Below are positions 6,736-10,990 of a stretch of DNA of 10,990 nt, piece by piece. The first letter of the stretch is position 1; each line of letters begins with the position of its first letter. Source of the DNA: Oscillospiraceae bacterium (GTDB taxonomy: Bacteria; Bacillota; Clostridia; Oscillospirales; Oscillospiraceae). The position numbers were made by a program, and so were the translations under genes. The notes beneath the pieces were generated by a model that saw nothing but the letters and a program-made list of their open reading frames with translations, was not told where the DNA came from and made no database searches. The stretch covers positions 1 through 10,990 of the forward strand of contig CACZSJ010000144.1 in NCBI GenBank assembly GCA_902783825.1, read 5' to 3'.

Positions 6736-8010
6736 TTAGTCCTCCAACAGAGCCAGCGCGTGCCGGCCGATATCCTTGCGCAGGAACATACCTTCAAAGT
6801 GAATGGTCTGGGCGGCGGCATAGGCGGACTCCAGCGCCTGAGAGAGGGTGTCCGCCGTGGCGGTGACGCCCAGAACCCGCCCGCCGGAGGTGACCAGACC
6901 GTCCAGGGTCAGCTTGTCGCCTGCGTGGTAGATGGTGACGTTTTCCGGCAGCTGCTCCGGGATGGTGATGCGCTTGCCGGTTTCGTAGCTTCCGGGATAG
7001 CCGCCGGAGGCCAGGATCACGCAGGCGGCCGCGCCCTGTGACCATTCGATGTTGATCCGATCCAGGGTTTCGCCTTCCACCGCCTGCATAATGCTCAGCA
7101 GATCGGTTTTCAGCAGCGGCAGAACCACCTGTGCCTCCGGGTCGCCGAAGCGGCAGTTATATTCGATGACCATTGGCCCTTCTTCCGTGAGCATCAGACC
7201 GAAGTACAGACAGCCTTTGAAGGGACAGCCTTCGGCCTCCATGGCACGGATGGTGGGCAGGAAAATGCGCTCCATGCACTGCTGCGCCACCTGGGGGCTA
7301 TAGTAGGGATTGGGAGCCACGGTGCCCATGCCGCCGGTATTGGGACCGGTATCGCCCTCGCCGGCACGCTTGTGATCCATGGAGGAGACCATGGGACAAA
7401 TGGTTTTCCCATCGGTAAAGGCCAATACCGAAACCTCGGGGCCGGTCAGGAAACGCTCAATAAGCACACGACTGCCTGCTTCGCCAAAGGCGCGTTGCTC
7501 CATAATCTGGCCGATGGCATCGCCGGCCTGTCGGCGATCCTGGCAAATCACGACGCCCTTGCCCAAAGCCAGTCCGTCTGCCTTGATGACAAGAGGATAT
7601 GCCGCCTCGTCCAGATAGGCAAGCGCCGCCTCCGGCGCGTCGAAAACCTGATAGTCCGCCGTGGGGATGCCGTATTTTTTCATCAGGTCTTTGGCAAAGA
7701 CCTTGCTGGATTCAATGCGGGCTGCTTGGGCGTCGGGGCCGAAGCAGGGAATCCCCAAGGCATGCAGACGGTCCACACAGCCCAGCGCCAGGGGATCGTC
7801 CTGGGCGACCACGGCAAAGTCGATGTCGTGGGCCCTGGCGAATTCGATGACCCCGTCCAATTCTTTGGCGCTGATGGGGACGCAGTCGGCTATCTGCTCC
7901 ATGCCGCCGTTGCCGGGCAGACAGAAGATCCGCTTGACCTCGCTGTTTTCCCGCAGCTTTTTCACAATGGCGTGCTCGCGGCCGCCGCCGCCCACGACCA
8001 GAATGTTCAT
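6736..8010 (-). CDS. purD: Phosphoribosylamine-glycine ligase (GAR synthetase)
   Basis: The 424-residue ATP-grasp enzyme joins glycine to phosphoribosylamine, step two of purine synthesis. It shows the N-terminal MNILVVGGGGREHAI loop, the ATP-grasp segment VIKADGLALGKGV (141-153), the glycine-rich DHKRAGEGDTGPNTGGMGT stretch (212-230) and the metal-binding EYNCRFGDPE (283-292). The length is normal for the family. One small departure is AVVAQDDPLALG (66-77), where most PurD proteins have a VVGPExPL-like segment. The ATG at 8008-8010 has a strong AAGGAGG ribosome binding site eight bases upstream. The 22-base gap after the formyltransferase gene is the widest in the operon, yet no terminator or obvious promoter is visible there. 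Confidence 0.97.
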   Translation of the reverse strand: MNILVVGGGGREHAIVKKLRENSEVKRIFCLPGNGGMEQIADCVPISAKELDGVIEFARAHDIDFAVVAQDDPLALGCVDRLHALGIPCFGPDAQAARIESSKVFAKDLMKKYGIPTADYQVFDAPEAALAYLDEAAYPLVIKADGLALGKGVVICQDRRQAGDAIGQIMEQRAFGEAGSRVLIERFLTGPEVSVLAFTDGKTICPMVSSMDHKRAGEGDTGPNTGGMGTVAPNPYYSPQVAQQCMERIFLPTIRAMEAEGCPFKGCLYFGLMLTEEGPMVIEYNCRFGDPEAQVVLPLLKTDLLSIMQAVEGETLDRINIEWSQGAAACVILASGGYPGSYETGKRITIPEQLPENVTIYHAGDKLTLDGLVTSGGRVLGVTATADTLSQALESAYAAAQTIHFEGMFLRKDIGRHALALLED

Positions 8011-8032
8011 AGGATTGCCCTCCTTGGGTGAA

Positions 8033-9211
8033 TTAGTGATGGAAGAGACGAATGCCGGTGAAGCACATACACATGCCGTAGTGGTCGGCAGTCTGGATCA
8101 CATGATCGTCCCGGATGGAGCCGCCCGGCTCGGCAATGTACTGCACGCCGGACTTGCGGGCTCTCTCCACGTTGTCGCCGAAGGGGAAGAAGGCGTCGCT
8201 TCCGCAGGTGACACCAGATTGCGTTGCGATCCAGTCCTTTTTCTCCTGGGCGCTGAGGATCTCCGGGCGCACCTTGAAAATCTGCTGCCAGACGCCGTCG
8301 GCCAGCACGTCCTCATATTCCTCAGAGGTATAGATGTCGATGGCGTTATCTCGGTCCGGGCGGCGGATACCGTCTACAAACTGCAGACCCAACACCTTGG
8401 GATGCTGCCGCAGGTACCAGTTGTCTGCCTTGCTGCCGGCCAAACGGGTGCAGTGGATGCGGCTCTGCTGACCGGCGCCCACGCCGATGGCCTGCCCGTC
8501 CTTGACGTAGCAGACGGAGTTGGATTGGGTGTATTTCAGCGTGATGAGGGCCACGATCATGTCGCGCTTGGCCTGCGCCGGCAGCTCCCGGTTGGCGGTG
8601 ACGATGTTCTCAAGCAGCTCCTCGTTGATGCACAGTTCGTTATGCCCCTGCTCGAAGCGTACGCCGAACACGTCCTTGCATTCCTGAGGAGCGGGGCGGT
8701 AGTCGGGGTCGATCTGCACCACGTTGTAGGCACCTTTTTTCTTGGTTTTGAGGATGGCAAGAGCCTCTTCGGTGTAGCCTGGGGCGATGATACCGTCGGA
8801 GACTTCTTCTTTGAGATAGCTTGCGGTGGCGGCGTCGCAGACATCGCTGAGCGCGGCCCAATCCCCGTAAGAGCACAGCCGATCCGCGCCGCGGGCGCGA
8901 ATATAGGCGCAGGCGATGGGGGAAAGCTGGACGTCTTCAGCCACAAAGTAAATTTTGCGGTCGGTTTCGCTTAGGGGCAGGCCCACGGCGGCGCCAGCGG
9001 GAGAGACATGCTTGAAGGAAGCGGCGGCAGGAAGGCCAGTGGCCTCCTTCAGCTCCCGGACCAGCTGCCAGGAATTGAAGGCGTCCAGAAAGTTGATAAA
9101 GCCCGGCCGCCCGTTCAAAACGGTGACAGGCAGGGGGGAGCCATCGGGCATATAGATGCGGGCGGGCTTCTGGTTGGGGTTGCAACCGTATTTCAGTTCA
9201 AATTCTTTCAT
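8033..9211 (-). CDS. purH: AICAR formyltransferase, monofunctional (PurH lacking the cyclohydrolase domain)
   Basis: The 392-residue enzyme transfers a formyl group from 10-formyl-tetrahydrofolate to AICAR, giving FAICAR. The N-terminal KYGCNPNQKPA corresponds to the RYGENPHQ-type motif that opens the transformylase half of normal PurH. SFKHVSPAGAA holds the catalytic Lys67-His68 pair. Further landmarks are GVGAGQQSRIHCTRLAG (243-259), SDAFFPFGD (338-346), EPGGSIRDD (361-369) and the C-terminal TGIRLFHH. The MGS-like IMP cyclohydrolase domain that makes up the first 200 or so residues of bifunctional PurH (about 520 residues) is absent. The reading frame can be extended to an ATG at 9268, but that would overlap purO. 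The ATG at 9209-9211, preceded by a GGGGGAT ribosome binding site four bases past the purO stop, gives the family-typical start. The missing activity is supplied by the adjacent purO. Confidence 0.93.
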   Translation of the reverse strand: MKEFELKYGCNPNQKPARIYMPDGSPLPVTVLNGRPGFINFLDAFNSWQLVRELKEATGLPAAASFKHVSPAGAAVGLPLSETDRKIYFVAEDVQLSPIACAYIRARGADRLCSYGDWAALSDVCDAATASYLKEEVSDGIIAPGYTEEALAILKTKKKGAYNVVQIDPDYRPAPQECKDVFGVRFEQGHNELCINEELLENIVTANRELPAQAKRDMIVALITLKYTQSNSVCYVKDGQAIGVGAGQQSRIHCTRLAGSKADNWYLRQHPKVLGLQFVDGIRRPDRDNAIDIYTSEEYEDVLADGVWQQIFKVRPEILSAQEKKDWIATQSGVTCGSDAFFPFGDNVERARKSGVQYIAEPGGSIRDDHVIQTADHYGMCMCFTGIRLFHH

Positions 9212-9215
9212 GTTC

Positions 9216-9848
9216 TCAATCCCCCAGGTTTTTATTGTACAGGATGACCTGATCGTTGACTCTGGCATAGAGGGACACCTTGTTGTCCGGATTGAGGGCG
9301 GCCCAGACGGCCTCCGGCTCCGGCATGGTGATTTCCAAGGGCTCCCCGGAAAAGCTGGGCAGGGGAGAGCCGTCCCCCTGATAGGTGCTCAGGAAATAGC
9401 CCTTGCCCTCGTCGCAGCCCTCGTAGCAAAAGAATTCCCGCAGACAGCGGCCATCCCGATGCTTGAGGATGGACAGCTCAAAGGCGCCGCCGGGGTAGAG
9501 TATAGCGGAAATGCGAGGGGTGAAGTTGGGCGCGTCCGGTTCGTATTCCCGGGTCATCAGGGCCTTGCGGAAATCGCCCAGATCCCGAATGGTGTCCGTC
9601 TGATCGCCGTTGGTGACGATGAGGCCCCGGGGAGTCTGCCGGACCGGATGGTAAAGAATCAGGCTGGGATCCTCCACCTTGGAGGGATCGTGGGCCTGGG
9701 TACGGATGCCGTCCTCTGTGAGCGTAAAAATGCGGTTGCGGCTGTTGGCGCTGCGGCCCATGATGAAGTAGTATACCCGATTCCGGCCCACGGCGATGCC
9801 GCGACCGGGATAGGGATTGTTTTTCAGCAAATCCAGAAAATCCGTCAT
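9216..9848 (-). CDS. purO: IMP cyclohydrolase, PurO (archaeal-type) family
   Basis: The 210-residue protein should close the ring of FAICAR to give IMP. It resembles the PurO family (PF07826), first described in methanogenic archaea, and not the MGS-like domain of PurH. Supporting motifs are GRGIAVGRNR (15-24), GRSANSRNR (31-39), the TNGDQTDTI segment (79-87, archaeal SNGSHTDTI), EYEPDAPNFTPRISA (101-115) and YFLSTYQGDG (151-160). The frame extends upstream to 9911 inside purN, but the ATG at 9846-9848 is the better start: it overlaps the purN stop as ATGA and has AAAGGAG eight bases before it. It sits directly before the gene for the formyltransferase that makes its substrate, and that protein lacks a cyclohydrolase domain, which supports the assignment strongly. 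Confidence 0.9.
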   Translation of the reverse strand: MTDFLDLLKNNPYPGRGIAVGRNRVYYFIMGRSANSRNRIFTLTEDGIRTQAHDPSKVEDPSLILYHPVRQTPRGLIVTNGDQTDTIRDLGDFRKALMTREYEPDAPNFTPRISAILYPGGAFELSILKHRDGRCLREFFCYEGCDEGKGYFLSTYQGDGSPLPSFSGEPLEITMPEPEAVWAALNPDNKVSLYARVNDQVILYNKNLGD

Positions 9849-10462
9849 CTGTTTTTCTCCTTTACAATCTGTGCGCTGACAATCTCCGCCGCCTGGGGAA
9901 GCAGAATCCATTCGGCCTGCTCCATGACTCGCCGCTGCAGGCTTTCCGGCGTGTCGCCGGGCTCCACGCTTACGGCTTTTTGCAGAAGAATCCTGCCGCC
10001 GTCGGGGACTTCATTTACGTAGTGAACAGTGGCTCCAGTCACCTTGACGCCGTATTCCAGCGCCGTCTGATGAACCCGCAGTCCGTACATGCCTTTTCCG
10101 CAGAAGGAGGGGATCAGGGAAGGATGGACATTGAGAATGCGCTGGGGGAAACGTGCGGTAAAGTATTCGCTGAGGATGCACATGAAGCCGGCCAGCAGGA
10201 TCAGGTCCGCCTGGTATTCCTCCAGCGCGGCCAGCAGGGAGGACTCAAAAGCCTCCCTACTGCCGCTGGCTCTCCGGGACACGGTCCTGGTGGGAATGCC
10301 TGCGGCCTCCGCCCGCCTGAGGGCGTAGGCGTCGGCACTGCTGGAGAGAACCAGAACGAGACGGCCGCTGGGCAGCGCGCCCTGTTGCTCCGCGTCGATC
10401 AGAGCTTGAAGATTGGTACCGCCGCCGGAAACCAGCACGGCGATTCGAGCCTGCTTCAGCAT
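9845..10462 (-). CDS. purN: Phosphoribosylglycinamide formyltransferase (folate-dependent GAR transformylase)
   Basis: The 205-residue enzyme formylates GAR with 10-formyl-tetrahydrofolate, producing FGAR for PurL. It has the N-terminal IAVLVSGGGTNLQALID phosphate-binding region, the LAGFM segment (90-94), NVHPSLIPSF with catalytic Asn111 and His113, and DGGRIL with Asp154, which matches the third catalytic residue of the E. coli enzyme. Length is typical. Its ATG lies inside the end of purM (seven shared bases) with a weak AAGGTG ribosome binding site, so translation is probably coupled. Its stop codon overlaps the purO start as ATGA. Confidence 0.96.
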   Translation of the reverse strand: MLKQARIAVLVSGGGTNLQALIDAEQQGALPSGRLVLVLSSSADAYALRRAEAAGIPTRTVSRRASGSREAFESSLLAALEEYQADLILLAGFMCILSEYFTARFPQRILNVHPSLIPSFCGKGMYGLRVHQTALEYGVKVTGATVHYVNEVPDGGRILLQKAVSVEPGDTPESLQRRVMEQAEWILLPQAAEIVSAQIVKEKNR

Positions 10463-10990
10463 AGCTGCACCTTGTCCTCTCCGGAGACGATCTCTCCCAG
10501 CACATAGGCTTGGCAGCCGGCCCCCTGCAGGGCGGCCAAGGCTGCGTCTGCGCTGTCTCGGGAGACTACGGCGGCCATGCCCACCCCCATGTTGAAGGTG
10601 TTGAACATATCCCGCTGAGAGATGTTTCCCAGTTCCTGCAGCAGTGGGAAGATAGCGGGCGTGCGCAGAGCCGCTTTTTCGATCCGGGCGCAGAGGCCCG
10701 TCGGCAGCATCCGGGGAAGATTCTCATAGAAGCCGCCGCCGGTGATATGGCTCAGTCCCCGCAGCTCGGCTGCTTCCAGCGCGGCCATCACAGGTTTGAC
10801 GTAGATTTCCGTGGGGGTCAGCAAAACCTGACCGAGCGGCGCGCCCAGAGGATCCAGCACCCGACCCAGGTCCGTATGCTCCACGTCAAAGACCTTGCGC
10901 ACTAGAGAGAAGCCATTGGAGTGAAGCCCGGAGGAGGGGAGTGCCAGGATCACGTCGCCGGCCTGCATCCGCTCCTTGTCCAGCATCCGC
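10456..10990 (-). CDS. purM: Phosphoribosylformylglycinamidine cyclo-ligase (AIR synthetase), C-terminal half
   Basis: The open frame enters from the right window edge, so the true start and roughly the first half of the protein are outside. About 177 codons are present. The enzyme closes FGAM to AIR using ATP. Visible PurM motifs are AGDVILALPSSGLHSNGFSLVR near the start of the fragment (its GLHSNG turn is diagnostic), THITGGGFYENLPRMLP-like sequence here read as SHITGGGFYENLPR, and MFNTFNMGVGMAAVV, all from the C-terminal AIRS domain. It is the most upstream operon gene visible and its stop overlaps purN by seven bases. Confidence 0.95.
   Translation of the reverse strand, partial: RMLDKERMQAGDVILALPSSGLHSNGFSLVRKVFDVEHTDLGRVLDPLGAPLGQVLLTPTEIYVKPVMAALEAAELRGLSHITGGGFYENLPRMLPTGLCARIEKAALRTPAIFPLLQELGNISQRDMFNTFNMGVGMAAVVSRDSADAALAALQGAGCQAYVLGEIVSGEDKVQLC

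Noticed and set aside
7661..8974. Plus-strand open frame of 437 codons across purD and the formyltransferase gene
   Set aside because: It crosses two clear minus-strand genes and their junction and has no motif support.
9212..9268. Longer formyltransferase start at 9268
   Set aside because: It would overlap purO by more than 50 bases, and the family-typical N-terminus begins at the ATG at 9211.
9846..9911. Longer purO start at 9911
   Set aside because: The extra 21 residues overlap purN and lack family similarity; the ATGA-coupled ATG at 9848 has a good ribosome binding site.

Overview
The window looks like chromosomal DNA from a GC-rich clostridial Firmicute. A gut Oscillospiraceae/Ruminococcaceae-type organism is the best guess, made from gene content rather than any phylogenetic marker. 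The clues are strong AGGAGG-type ribosome binding sites, a single-chain PurL with a fused glutaminase domain, a PurH function split over two genes, and a secreted protein ending in cell-wall-binding repeats of the GWCYLGADGK type. Every gene I accept lies on the minus strand. The window ends cut off genes at both sides.

From right to left (the direction of transcription) there is a very compact purine biosynthesis operon: purM (3' half only) - purN - purO (IMP cyclohydrolase) - purH-like (AICAR formyltransferase without the cyclohydrolase domain) - purD - purL (fused FGAM synthase) - guaB. Neighbours overlap by a few bases or are separated by 2 to 22 bases, so one polycistronic mRNA with translational coupling is likely. 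Its promoter and any upstream genes (purF, purE and purC would be expected) lie beyond position 10990. The encoded enzymes make glycinamide ribonucleotide (PurD), formylate it (PurN), convert FGAR to FGAM (PurL) and FGAM to AIR (PurM), carry out the last two steps to IMP with separate enzymes (AICAR formyltransferase, then PurO), and oxidise IMP to XMP (GuaB). GuaB is not the usual bacterial type: motif after motif it resembles the IMP dehydrogenase of the protozoan Tritrichomonas foetus. The operon ends in a 20-bp hairpin at 1451-1501.

Left of that terminator is a separate minus-strand unit. A good promoter (TTGACT, 18-bp spacer, extended -10 TG-T-TACGAT) at 1397-1426 should start transcription at about 1390. 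That is the first base of a 104-nt nested stem structure (1287-1390), followed by an intrinsic terminator (1234-1262) only about 30 bases before the start codon of a secreted cell-wall-binding-repeat protein. Wobble pairs show that these structures were shaped as minus-strand RNA. I could not match the leader to a known riboswitch or sRNA class. It is the most likely undescribed element here: either a terminator-controlled leader (riboswitch or attenuator) or a stand-alone small RNA of about 160 nt with read-through into the surface protein gene.
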